Assembly: GCA_034519525.1 (NCBI GenBank)
Contig: JAXHOJ010000022.1
Span: forward strand, 1 to 64,000
DNA length: 64,000 bases
Reading direction: 5' to 3'
From: Gemmobacter sp034519525
GTDB taxonomy: Bacteria > Pseudomonadota > Alphaproteobacteria > Rhodobacterales > Rhodobacteraceae
Shown: in pieces, positions 1-9,568 of the stretch
Layout: every line of letters begins with the position of its first letter
Position numbering within the stretch: the first letter of the stretch is position 1
The notes under the pieces: model-generated
Told to the model about the DNA's origin: nothing
Database searches by the model: none
The model's input: only the letters and a program-made list of their open reading frames with translations
Program-made: the position numbers and the translations under genes

Positions 1-1057
1 GATGGCTGTCGGCCGGTTCCACCACCTCGAACCCCGCGCGTTTCAAAAGGTCTTTCGGGGCCGTCTTCACCTGCTGGCCATGCTGCAGCGAACAGGCCGC
101 GTGATAGGCCACGCGCAACCCCTTGGGCGCGCCCGCAGGCAGGCCAAGCTTCACCAGCAGCTCGCTGATGTCCATGGCCAGCGCCGAAACCTCCGCCGCT
201 TCCGCCGCCTCTGGATCATTGCGGAACATATGGCCGTAATCCTTCACCGTCGTGCCACAGCCGCTGGTGTTGATGACGATGGCATCCAGGCCCCCCGCCC
301 GCTTCTCTGCCATCCAGGCCGCGATATTCGCCCCGGCCTGCGCATGGCTTTCCCCCGTGCGGCCCATGTGATGCGTCAGCGCCCCGCAACAGCCCATGCC
401 CTTCGCCACCACCACGTCACAGCCCAGCCGCCGCAGCAGCCGGATGGTGGCATCGTTGATATCGGTGTTCAGCGCCTTCTGCGCACAGCCGGTCAGCAGC
501 GCCACCCGCATCCGCCGCGCGCCCGTGGCGGCAAACACCTGCGGGTCATCATTGCGGCTGACGGCAGGCACCTGTTTCGGCGCCATCGCCACCATGGCCC
601 GCAGCCGCGCATCCGGCAAGAGCCGCGCGAAGGGCCGCGCCATCTTGGCCCCCAGCAGCGCCAGCCGGAACCGCCCCGGATAGGGAATGATGCGTGAAAG
701 CACCCAGCGCAGCGCCCGGTCGGTGAAAGGCCGCTGGTAGGTCTTTTCGATATATTCCCGCGCATGGTCCACAAGGTGCATGTAATGCACCCCGCTCGGG
801 CAGGTGGACATGCAGCTCAGGCAGCTCAGGCAGCGGTCGATATGCTTCACCGTCTTCGCATCCGCCGGGCGGCCGCTTTCCAGCATCTCCTTGATCAGGT
901 AGATCCGCCCGCGCGGGCTGTCCAGCTCATCGCCCAGCACCTGATAGGTCGGGCAGGTGGCAGTGCAGAAGCCGCAATGCACGCAGCTGCGCAAGATCTC
1001 GTTGGCGCGCGCGGTGCCCGCATCCGTCAGCTGTTCGGGGGTGAAATGGGTCTGCAT
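1..1057 (-). CDS. glcF: Glycolate oxidase iron-sulfur subunit GlcF (3' part outside window)
   Basis: Fe-S subunit that passes electrons from the flavoprotein pair GlcD/GlcE to the membrane quinone pool during glycolate to glyoxylate oxidation. About 352 codons are visible; the frame runs off the left edge without a stop. Two ferredoxin-type clusters are plain: CVHCGFCTATCP near residues 25-36 and CLSCLSCMSTCP near 76-87, followed further on by the GCCGALTHH segment typical of the CCG (heterodisulfide reductase-like) domain. The ATG lies one base after the stop of the small membrane gene upstream, so it is the last visible gene of the glcDEF operon. Family assignment is secure. Confidence 0.95.
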   Translation of the reverse strand, partial: MQTHFTPEQLTDAGTARANEILRSCVHCGFCTATCPTYQVLGDELDSPRGRIYLIKEMLESGRPADAKTVKHIDRCLSCLSCMSTCPSGVHYMHLVDHAREYIEKTYQRPFTDRALRWVLSRIIPYPGRFRLALLGAKMARPFARLLPDARLRAMVAMAPKQVPAVSRNDDPQVFAATGARRMRVALLTGCAQKALNTDINDATIRLLRRLGCDVVVAKGMGCCGALTHHMGRTGESHAQAGANIAAWMAEKRAGGLDAIVINTSGCGTTVKDYGHMFRNDPEAAEAAEVSALAMDISELLVKLGLPAGAPKGLRVAYHAACSLQHGQQVKTAPKDLLKRAGFEVVEPADSH

Positions 1058-1058
1058 G

Positions 1059-1370
1059 TCAGGCTCCGAAAGCGAGGAAAGCGATAAGCATCAACGGTAG
1101 CGGCAGGCCCAGCACCAGCAAAGGCCAGCGCCCGCCCGCCCAGGGCCGCAAGACCTGCGCCAGCACGGCCAGCAGCAGCGCCACCGCCAGCAGCACGGCC
1201 AGCACCTGCCCCCAGGGGTCGCCCGACAGGGTATAACTCACCCCCAGCGCCACCACGGCCAGCAGCCCAAGCGCCAGACCGATCTGCGCAAACCGCGCAG
1301 GCAGCAGGCACAGCAGCAGATACAGCGCCAGCGGCAGGCCCGCAAAAACCTGCGCAAATCCCACAGCCAT
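1059..1370 (-). CDS. Small hydrophobic membrane protein between glcE and glcF
   Basis: A 103-residue, almost entirely hydrophobic protein with three to four predicted membrane segments (LPLALYLLLCLLPARFAQIG, ALGLLAVVALGVSY, VLAVLLAVALLLAVLAQVL, PLLVLGLPLPLMLIAFLAF). I do not recognise a named family. The ATG at 1370 overlaps the repaired glcE stop as TGATG and the stop is one base before glcF, so it is translated as part of the glycolate oxidase operon. A GTG one codon upstream is the alternative start. By position it may anchor the soluble GlcDEF complex to the membrane or help glycolate entry; that is inference only. Confidence 0.7.
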   Translation of the reverse strand: MAVGFAQVFAGLPLALYLLLCLLPARFAQIGLALGLLAVVALGVSYTLSGDPWGQVLAVLLAVALLLAVLAQVLRPWAGGRWPLLVLGLPLPLMLIAFLAFGA

Positions 1371-2432
1371 CACGCCGCCCCGGCAAAGATGCCGCGCGGA
1401 TCAAAGGCCGCGCGCAGCCGCGCCGTCAGCGCCGCCACTGGCTCAGGTTCGGGCAGGACATTCCCGCCGCTCAGACAGGTGGCATGGCCCGCAAGCTCGC
1501 CCGAGCCGCGCCCGCAGATCACAGCCCGGCGTCAGACGCGCCCAGATCAGCCCGCCACCCCAGTCGTAAACCACCGCCTCGGCCCCCATGCGCGCCACCA
1601 GCACCGGCGCATCCGAAGGCCGCACCGACAGCCGCCAAAGATCACCCGGCACATCCACCAGCGCCGCCACATCCCGGATCGCGGCCCAGGGCCCCGCCAC
1701 CTCTTCCGCCACACCAAAGCCGCGCAGCACCGCCGCCAGCTGCCCGGCGCGATAGCGCACCGATCCCTCGAACCCTTCGACCCGCAGGAAGGTGCCCTGC
1801 CCCGGCAGATGCGCCGCCCCCGTCACGTCATAGGGTGAGCCCAGCGCCGCCGCCATCGCCGCCACGGCCTGCGCATCGCTCAGCCCCGGCAGGCACAAAG
1901 TCGCCTCGGTCTCGGGGCGCGGCAGCACCTTCAGCGCCACTTCGGTCAAAACCCCCAGCTGGCCCCGGCTGCCCGCCAGCAGCTTGACCAGATCATAGCC
2001 GGTCACATTCTTCATCACCCGCCCGCCATTGCGGATCAGATCGCCGCGCCCGTCAACGAACTGCACGCCCAGACAGAAATCCCGGCAGGCCCCCACCTGC
2101 ACCCGGCGCGGCCCTGCGGCATTTTCCGCCACCACCCCGCCCAGGGTCGACACGCCCGCCCGCCCCAGCACGGCCCGCAGGTCCGGCACCTCGAAGGCCA
2201 GCCGCTGCCCCTCGGCGGCCAGTGCCGTCTCCACCTCGGCCAAAGGCGTGCCCGCCGCCGCCACCAGCGTCAGCGCGCCCGGTTCATACAGCCGGATGCC
2301 GCTGATCCCGCCTGTCTCCAGCACTGCGCCCGCAACCGCCCGCCCGCGCGTGCCGCCACCGCGCACCGCCAAAGGCCCGGCCGCACTCCGCACTGATCTC
2401 CGCACAGCTCCGTTTCCGTCCTCAGGCCGCAT
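1370..2432 (-). CDS. glcE: Glycolate oxidase FAD-binding subunit GlcE, frameshifted near 1500
   Basis: Second flavin-binding subunit of glycolate oxidase. The PCMH-type FAD domain is clear (PLAVRGGGTRG, LGGVVAENAAGPRRVQVGAC, NGGRVMKNVTGYDLVKLLAG). As read, the frame turns into unrelated sequence after LTPGCDLRARLG and stops at 1443. Removing one C from the run at 1500-1502 restores ELAGHATCLSGG and the family ending AAFDPRGIF, with a stop at 1370 that overlaps the next ATG; the length then becomes 353 residues. The first 15 codons also look odd: the neighbouring frame reads MRPEDETELC, so a second indel there is possible. Probably a sequence error, alternatively a decaying gene. Confidence 0.85.
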
Positions 2433-3933
2433 GCTGCTTTCCCTTCATCTGTCTCAAATATCCTCGGGGGCCGCGGGGGCAGACGCCCCCGCCGCTCGTC
2501 GACCTCGCACGCCGCTCGGCCGTCACCTGCAGCGGAAACACTTTCGCCGGGTTCAGCAGCCAGTGCGGATCGAAGACATCCTTCACCCGCAGCTGCGCCT
2601 CCAGATCGGCGGGGGCATATTGCACGCCCATCAGGTCGCGCTTCTCGATCCCCACGCCATGTTCCCCGGTCAGGCAGCCGCCCACCTCGACGCACAGCTT
2701 CAGGATTTCCGCCCCCAAAGCCTCGCATTTCTCCTGATCGCCGGGCTTGTTGGCGTTGTACAGGATCAGCGGGTGCATATTGCCATCCCCGGCATGAAAC
2801 ACATTGGCCACATCCAGCCCGTATTCCGTGCTCAGCTCGCCGATCCGGCGCAGCACATGCGGCAGGCTCGATACCGGGATCGTGCCATCCAGACACATGT
2901 AATCATTGATCTGCCCCATCGCCCCGAAGGCCGATTTGCGGCCCAGCCAGATGCGTTTCGCCTGCGCCTCATCCGCCGCCTCGCGGATTTCCACCGGGTT
3001 GTGGCGCCGCGCGATATCGGTAATCAGGCCCAGCTGGTGGCGGATCTCTTCCTCCGCCCCCTCCACCTCGATGATGAGCAAAGCCTCGCAATCCGGGTAA
3101 CCGGCCTTGGCAAAGGCCTCGCAGGCCTTGATGCAGGGGCGGTCCATGAATTCGATCGCCACCGGCAGCACGCCCGCCTTGATGATATCGGACACGCAGG
3201 CCCCGGCCACCTCGGACGAATCGAAGCCGATCAGCACCGGCCGCGCACCTTCGGGTTTCGGCAGGATGCGCAGCGTGGCTTCCGTCACCACGCCCAGCTG
3301 CCCTTCCGATCCGCAGATCACGCCCAGCAGATCCAGCCCGCCCGCATCCATCCAGGGCCCGCCGATCTCCACCACCGTGCCATCCATCATCACCAGCGTC
3401 ACACCCAGCAGGTTGTTGGTCGTCACCCCGTATTTCAGGCAATGCGCCCCGCCGGAATTCATCGCGATATTGCCCGCAATCGCGCAGGCCAGCTGGCTGG
3501 ACGGGTCGGGGGCGTAGAAGAACCCGTCCGCCTCCACCGCGCCCGTCACCGCCAGGTTGGTGCGCCCGGCCTGCACGCGGATGAAGCGGTCGGCATAATT
3601 CACCTCCAGCACGTCATTCATGCGGGCCACGCCCAGAATCACGCAATCCGCCGTCGGCAGCGCCCCACCCGCCAGCGATGTGCCCGCCCCGCGCGGCACC
3701 ACCGGCACGCCTTCGGCCAGACACAGCCGCAGCACCGCAGCCACCTCTGCCGTCGTGCGCGGCAGAACCGCCGCCAGCGGCGGGCAGCGATAGGCGGCCA
3801 GCGCGTCGCATTCATAGGCGCGCACTTCGTTTTCGTCATGAATCACCGCATCAAGCGGCAAGACCTCCAGCAGGCGGTCCACGATCCGCGCCTTGCGCGA
3901 CAGGATCGAAAGGCTGGGGGCTGGCATATCCAT
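2422..3933 (-). CDS. glcD: Glycolate oxidase catalytic subunit GlcD
   Basis: FAD-linked oxidase oxidising glycolate (or D-lactate-like 2-hydroxy acids) to the 2-oxo acid. The N-terminal FAD_binding_4 domain shows VVPRGAGTSLAGGALP and NSGGAHCLKYGVT; the C-terminal FAD-oxidase domain shows CLTGEHGVGIEKRDLMG and ends in the family segment NPAKVFPL. Here 503 residues, about 20 longer than usual: the extra tail after VTAERRAR is translated through a GC hairpin plus GGATATTTGA element that is normally intergenic, and it overlaps the glcE start by 11 bases. A lost stop codon or a small indel near 2500 would explain this. GGAG eight bases before 3933 supports the start. Confidence 0.93.
   Translation of the reverse strand: MDMPAPSLSILSRKARIVDRLLEVLPLDAVIHDENEVRAYECDALAAYRCPPLAAVLPRTTAEVAAVLRLCLAEGVPVVPRGAGTSLAGGALPTADCVILGVARMNDVLEVNYADRFIRVQAGRTNLAVTGAVEADGFFYAPDPSSQLACAIAGNIAMNSGGAHCLKYGVTTNNLLGVTLVMMDGTVVEIGGPWMDAGGLDLLGVICGSEGQLGVVTEATLRILPKPEGARPVLIGFDSSEVAGACVSDIIKAGVLPVAIEFMDRPCIKACEAFAKAGYPDCEALLIIEVEGAEEEIRHQLGLITDIARRHNPVEIREAADEAQAKRIWLGRKSAFGAMGQINDYMCLDGTIPVSSLPHVLRRIGELSTEYGLDVANVFHAGDGNMHPLILYNANKPGDQEKCEALGAEILKLCVEVGGCLTGEHGVGIEKRDLMGVQYAPADLEAQLRVKDVFDPHWLLNPAKVFPLQVTAERRARSTSGGGVCPRGPRGYLRQMKGKQHAA
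2442..2492 (-). repeat. GC hairpin + ATATTT-tail element, copy 1 (inside glcD 3' end)
   Basis: Read on the minus strand: an 8-bp stem GCGGGGGC/GCCCCCGC (2473-2492), then CCCCCGAGGATATTTGAGACAGATGAAG. The tail matches the copy at 40480-40530 (GGGATATTTGAACCAAGATG) and a decayed copy near 16990. Its last bases double as the ribosome-binding site of glcE. Elsewhere in this window the element is intergenic; here it is read as the last codons of glcD. Confidence 0.6.
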
Positions 3934-3949
3934 GGCGCGCTCCGGTTTT

Positions 3950-3987
3950 ATTGGTAAAGTATTATAACCAATTTACAGATTTGGCAA
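3950..3987 (-). promoter_or_regulatory. glcD promoter with overlapping palindromic operator candidate
   Basis: In the 60-bp divergent gap, the minus strand carries TTGCCA (3982-3987), a 15-base spacer and TATAAT (3961-3966), followed by GGAG and the glcD ATG. Perfect half-sites ATTGGT (3950-3955) and ACCAAT (3967-3972) with an 11-base spacer straddle the -10 box. ATTGGT/ACCAAT half-sites resemble operators of GntR/FadR-type regulators such as PdhR and GlcC, although the spacing is wider than the PdhR consensus. No regulator gene lies in the visible part of the operon. Confidence 0.45.
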
Positions 3988-3993
3988 GCCGCC

Positions 3994-4758
3994 ATGAACG
4001 GGCTAGACAGGGTTATGGACCCGATCGCGATACTGCACCTGTTTTCCCCCGCCGATCTTGCCGCCATGGGCTATACCCTGGTCGGCACGGCCCTGTTGCA
4101 GCATGTGATCGAAAAGACCGATTTCCGCCGCCCCTCGGTTTCCGCCATCATGGTGCATTACCGGCGCGACTGGATGCGCGAATTCGTCACCCGGCAGCCG
4201 CGCATCTTTGATGCCACCGTGCTGGATGGGCTGCGGCAGGGAATCACCTTCTACGCCTCCACCTGCCTGCTGGTGCTGGGGGGCGGTCTGGCGCTGCTGG
4301 CGGATACCGCGCCCTTGCAGGGTCTGGCCTCCAGCTTTGATCTGCATCCCGATCCGGCGCTGCTGATGAAGGCGAAGATCCTGTTCATTCTGGCCTTCAT
4401 CGTCAGCGCATTCCTGAAATTCGTCTGGTCACACCGGCTGTTCGGCTATTGCTCGGTCCTTATGGCTTCGGTGCCCAATGATCCCGCGAACCCCTATGCC
4501 TATGACCGCGCCGCCCGCGCGGCCGAGGTGAACATCACCGCCGCCCGCAATTACAACCGGGGCCTGCGCTCGGTCTATTATGCCATCGGTGCCTTGGGCT
4601 GGCTGCTCGGCCCTTGGGTGTTTCTGGTGACCATGACCTTCACCTTCACAACCCTGATCCGGCGCGAATTCGCGTCGCAAAGCCGCGCGGCCATTGTCGC
4701 GCGGCTGCAAGAGGGCGAAAGTTCAGGCGCCCCGCCGTCCCATCCGCCCCTCGCGTAG
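3994..4758 (+). CDS. DUF599 family membrane protein
   Basis: A 254-residue integral membrane protein of the DUF599 family, function unknown. Four hydrophobic segments are visible: around residues 18-36, 83-105 (ITFYASTCLLVLGGGLALLA), 128-146 (AKILFILAFIVSAFLKFVW) and 195-222 (YYAIGALGWLLGPWVFLVTM). The family hallmark YNRGLRSVYYAIGALGW is present. The ATG at 3994 has little ribosome-binding signal; the ATG at 4015 is preceded by ACAGGG and may be the real start. Divergent from glcD, and its last 36 bases overlap the 3' end of the convergent gene 4723-6799. Confidence 0.8.
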   Translation: MNGLDRVMDPIAILHLFSPADLAAMGYTLVGTALLQHVIEKTDFRRPSVSAIMVHYRRDWMREFVTRQPRIFDATVLDGLRQGITFYASTCLLVLGGGLALLADTAPLQGLASSFDLHPDPALLMKAKILFILAFIVSAFLKFVWSHRLFGYCSVLMASVPNDPANPYAYDRAARAAEVNITAARNYNRGLRSVYYAIGALGWLLGPWVFLVTMTFTFTTLIRREFASQSRAAIVARLQEGESSGAPPSHPPLA

Positions 4759-6799
4759 CCAGGCCGCCACCGCCAGCCCCGCCGCCATCAGCAGCCAGGC
4801 CCAGGCGGGCAGCAGCGCGGCAATGCGGATATCCTGCGTCAGATAGGCCTCGCGCGGGGTGATCCCGATCCAGCCGCGCCCCGCTGCCACCCGGCCCGCG
4901 CTGACGCTGCGCAGATCCGGCAGCCCCTCCTCGATCCGCAGGATACCACCCCGCAGCGGCGCCACCACCGGCGCCAGCAGATCGCCCGAGGCGATGGTGC
5001 GTTCAAATTCCTTCGGCGCGGGCGGCCCCACAGCCACCACGGTTTCCAGATCACCCTGTTTCAGCCGATACAGGCCCACCAGCGGCGCGGGAACCTCGGC
5101 CTCAAACCGGCCCGGCCCCACCTGCGGCAGCGGCAGGTTTTGCACCGTGCCATCGGGCAGCACCAGCTCCACCGGCCCCGGCGGGGTATCCGCCAGCGTG
5201 CGCCGGGTGATGGTGATCGCCCCCTCGCCCGGTTCGGCCACCAGCGTTTCCTCTTCCAGCTCCGGCTCTTTCAGCATCCAGTGCGCCAGCCGCCGCAACA
5301 GCTCCAGCTGCGGCCCGCCGCCCTCATAGCCCCGGCCCCAGAGCCAGGCATGATCCGAGGCCAGCACCGCCACCCGCCCCTCACCCTCGCGGGCCAGCAC
5401 CAGCAGCGGGCGCCCCTCGGCCCCTTCCATCACCACCTGCCCGGCGCCGCGTGCCGTGATCTCGATCTGGCGGAACCAGCGGCCCCAGCCGCCTTCGGGC
5501 GCCTGCGCATCCAGCCCCTGCGTCACCGGATGGCGCTGCCCCAGCTCGGTCAGCGCCGGACGAAAGCCGCCCTCCACCACGCGGCTGGTGGTGGTCACCG
5601 GCAGAATATCGGCCAGCGGCGAACGCCACAGACTGTCGGCCGTGCCGAATTCCGGCCCCGCCGCCACCAGAACCGTGCCGCCCCGCGTGACGTAATCCCG
5701 CACATTCTCCAGATAGGCGGTGGGCAGGATGCCGCGCAGCCGATAGCGGTCAAAGATGATCAGATCGAATTCCTCGATCTTTTCGATGAACAGCTCGCGG
5801 GTGGGAAAGGCGATCAGCGACAGCTCATCCACCGGGATGCCATCCTGCTTTTCCGGCGGGCGCAGGATGGTGAAATGCACCAGATCCACCGAGGCATCGG
5901 ATTTCAGCAGATTGCGCCAGACCCGTTCGCCGGCATGGGGTTCGCCCGAAACCAGCAGCACGCGCAGCCGGTCGCGCACACCATTGATCTGCGGTGACGC
6001 TGGCATTGTTGCGGTCCGTCAGTTCGCCCTCGGTCACCGTCACCTGAAACTGCAGGATATTCTGCCCGCCATGCGGCAGCGTCACCGGCAGTTCCAGATC
6101 CTCGCCCACCGGCACCATGAAGGCCTGCGGTTCGCCACCATCCACCGCGATGGACAGTTCGGCCATGCCCGCCACATCTTCGGGCACCGCGCCCTCATCC
6201 TCGATCCGCAGGGTCAGCGTCACGGGTTCCCCGATGATGGCAAAGGCCGGGGCGTTCTTCACGATCAGGCGGCGGTCCCAGTCGGCGTCGCGGCCGGTCA
6301 GCAGCACATGCAGCGGCGCGGGCATCTGCGGCGCCATGTCGATGTCATGCACCTGCCCATCGGTAATCAGCACCGCCCCCGCCACCCGGGCGCGCGGCTC
6401 TTCGGCCAGCGCCTCGGCCAGGGCGGCCATCACCGGCGATCCGCCATCCTCCGGCGCGTCGCCCACCGTCACCACCCGCAATTCCGTATCGGGCAGCGCC
6501 GCCACCTCGGCCTGCAGCGCCGCCAGCGCCTGCGCCGCCTGCACCCCACGATCCGAAACCGACTGGCTGGAGCTTTCGTCCACCACCGCAATCACGATAT
6601 CCGACAGCGCCGCGCGGTCTTCCTCCTGCAGCGACGGATTGGCCAGCGCCGTCAGCACCACCACCAGCGATGCCGCCCTCAGCGGCCAGCCCGGCAGGCC
6701 GCGCCACAGCGCATAACCGGCAAACAGCAGCGCCAGCGCCGCCAGCCCCGCAATGAACCCCCAGGGCAGATGCGGATCAAAGACGATGCTGCCGCTCAT
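4723..6799 (-). CDS. Membrane-anchored amidotransferase-fold protein of the MoxR/DUF58 operon, frameshifted near 5990
   Basis: The last gene of the MoxR operon. Two N-terminal membrane segments (WGFIAGLAALALLFAGYALW, then SLVVVLTALANPSL) precede a VWA-like domain (IVIAVVDESSSQS), a Rossmann-type class I amidotransferase-like domain (LRVLLVSGEPHAGERVWRNL, LIIFDRYRLRGILP) and a C-terminal membrane helix (IAALLPAWAWLLMAAGLAVA). As read, the frame breaks at 5990: deleting one base joins DRNNASVTA to INGVRDRLRVLL and gives 691 residues ending at 4723. No enzymatic role is known; by family and context it belongs to a cell-envelope MoxR system. Confidence 0.75.
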
Positions 6800-6812
6800 T
6801 GGCCCAGTTCCT

Positions 6813-9568
6813 TCATTGGCCCAGCCTTTCCAGAAGTGCGGGCACATGCACCTGATCGGATTTGTAATTCCCGGTCAGCACATGCATCACAAGGTTGATG
6901 CCAAAGCGATAGGCGATCTCGCGCTGACGCTCGCCCCCCGATCCGTTGCCCACCGGGAACATCGGCAGCCCGCGATCATCCACCGCCCAGGCTGCAGCCC
7001 AGTCATTGCCGCCGATCACCACCGGGGTCACCCCGTCGTTCAGATTGCGGAACGGCATCCCCTCGGCCTGTTCGGCATCCGGCGGGGCGGCTTCCACCCA
7101 GATCGGCCCGGTATGGCGGCCCGGAAAATCCTGCAACAGATAGAAGGTCCGCGTCAGAACATGATCGTCAGGCACCGGCTCGATCGGTGGAATATCCAGA
7201 CCCGAGGCGATCATCTGCAGCTTCTTCGCCTCGGGCGAATTGCCATTGCCGCCAAAGCCCGCATCCCGGGTATCGAACAGGATCATGCCGCCGGTGCGCA
7301 GAAACTGGTTCAGCTTCTGATAGGCCGCAAGCGAAGGGATCGGCTGATCCGCCGTCATCGGCCAGTAGAGGAAGGGAAAGAACGCCAGCTCGTCGCGCTC
7401 CAGATCCACCCCCATCGGCGCCGCCGGTTCCACCGTGGTGCGTTCATACAGCCGCTGGCCGATGCCGCGCAGGCCCGCCGCCGCCACATCATCCACCCGC
7501 GCATCGCCCGTCATCACATGCGCCAGCCGCAGATCGCCGGTGGCCGCCTGCGCGAAATCATCCGCCTGTGCCTGCGCCTCGCCCGCCAGCGCCAGCGCCA
7601 GCGCCAGCAGCGGCACCACCAGCCGCGGCCGCCAGCCGCCCCGACAGCCGCCCGGCAACCCAGAGCGCCGCCAGAATATCCGCCATCAGCAGCACCAGCC
7701 CCCCGGCCAGAAACGCGCCTTTCAGCGCCTGTTCCTGCGGGCGTTCCAGCCCTTCGACCACGATCCGCTCTGGCCAGATGGCAGGCTGCAGCACGCTGTC
7801 CGCCCCGATCACATTCAGCGCCACCCGCCGATCCTCGCCCGCATAAAGCCCCGGCCGCAGATCCGGCCCTGCCACGCCGCGCGCCAGATCCTCGCCCGCC
7901 ACACCCGGCAGGCCTTCGGGTTCTTCGGCCACGCCGAAGGCATCCAGCACCTGTTCCGGCGTGAACACCTGCCCCGCCAGATCGGCGGCATCCGCCGCTT
8001 CGGGCCGGGTCGAGACCGCAAGCCGTTCCAGCATCTGCACAAACAGCCCCGACAAAGGCAGGGTAGACCATTCGGCATTGGCCGTCACATGGAACAGCAC
8101 CACCTGCCCCTGCCCGATGGCCTTGCGCGTCACCAGCGGCGTGCCATCGGCCAGCGCGGCAATCGTGCGCGCCGCCAGATCGGGATCGGGCTGCGCCAGC
8201 ACCTGTTCCGTCACCGCCACTTCGGGCGGCACGGCCAGACCGTGGAACGGGCTGCCCTCGGCAAAGGGCGCCAGAACGCGCGGGTCGCCCCAGCTCATGG
8301 TGCCGCCCAGACTGCGCCCGCCTTCGCGCAGCCGCACCGGCAGCAGCGGGTCTTCCGACGCCCGCGCCACATCGGATGCCGCCAGACGCGGCCCGGCAAA
8401 GCGCAGCAGCAGCCCGCCCTCATCGGCCCATGTCACAAGCCCATCCGTTTCGGCCTGGGTCATCCGCGCCACATCGGCCAGCACGATCACATCGGGATTG
8501 GCCAGCAGCACATCGGCCAGATTGCCCTCGATCAGCTCGGCCACCGGCTCCAGCGCCTGCCGCAGGTAATGCGTGGGCGACAGCAGCAACAGCCCTTCGG
8601 CATCCGCCCCGCCGCCGATCAGCGCCACCTTGCGGCGTTTCAGGCTGTCATCCGTCAGTGTCACCGCCCCGGCGGATCGCGCGCCCGCAATTTCGAACCG
8701 CGTCAGACGGTTGCGCAATTCGGGCGGCAGGTTCAGCGCGGTTTCCGCCGCATCGGCGCCCGGCGCAAAGGTCAGCGTGGCCCGCGCCAGCTCGCGGTCG
8801 ATCCCAGCCGGATCAAGCCCGCGGGCCGAAACCTCCACCGCCTGTTCGGCCCCGGCAGGCAGGCGCAAGGCGCTGATCTGCACCGCCCCATCGCGGAACC
8901 CCACGGGTTTCAGCGCCAGCAGGGCGCGCGGGCTTTCAAACACCGTCACAGGCCCCTGCGCTTCAAGTGCCGCCAGCAGATCGGCGCGGCCCGGATGATC
9001 CAGACCATCCGACAGCCAATAGCTTTCCACCGCCCCGGCCGGCATCACCGCCGCCCAGCCCGGCAGATCGGCGGGGGCATAGGCCTGCGGCTGCAACCCG
9101 GCCAGACGCGGGGCCACGGCGGCCGCGGCCTGAAACACCGGCGCCTCCGGCCGGTCGGTCAGGCGGATCACCGCCACGGGGCGGCCCGCCCGCCCGGCGG
9201 CCTCGACCAGCGCGCCCGCGCGTTCCACCCGGCGCGGCCAGTCGCGCGCATCGGCCCAGCCGCCATCCAGCAGGATCAGCAGCGGCGCAGTCGCTGACGG
9301 TTTCGCGCCGGTCGGGGTTCAGCACCGGCCCGGCAAAAGCAATGATCGCCGCCGCAATGGCCAGTGCCCGCAGCAGCAGCAGCCACCAGGGCGTGCGGTC
9401 GGTTTCGTTATCTTCGTCGCGCAGGCCCAGCAGCAGCGCCACCCCCGGAAAGCGGCGGCGGATCGGCGCAGGCGGCACGGCCCGCAGCAAAAGCCACAGG
9501 ATCGGCAGGGCGATCAGCCCCAGCAGGATCAGCGGAACGGTAAAGCCGATGGGTCCCAGCATGAACAT
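6813..9568 (-). CDS. BatA N-terminal domain + DUF4159 protein, two frameshifts
   Basis: One gene broken into three frames. Residues 1-90 are the aerotolerance (BatA) N-terminal domain with two membrane helices (LILLGLIALPILWLLLRAVP; RALAIAAAIIAFAGPVLNP). A long extracytoplasmic region follows, then a helix (FLAGGLVLLMADILAALWV), a second hydrophobic stretch, and a C-terminal DUF4159 domain (ELAFFPFLYWPMT, GGMILFDTRDAGFG). Deleting one base near 9289-9296 and one C in the run 7639-7642 gives a continuous 917-residue frame whose length is an exact codon multiple. ATG 9568 overlaps the DUF58 stop as TGATG. Confidence 0.8.

Noticed and set aside
2029..3957. 642-codon open frame antisense to glcD/glcE
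   Set aside because: Antisense shadow of glcD and glcE; composition is that of reverse GC-rich codons and no domain is seen.
7583..7612. GCCAGC short tandem repeat as a possible microsatellite
   Set aside because: It encodes an Ala-Leu membrane segment of the DUF4159 protein in the repaired frame; codon bias explains it.
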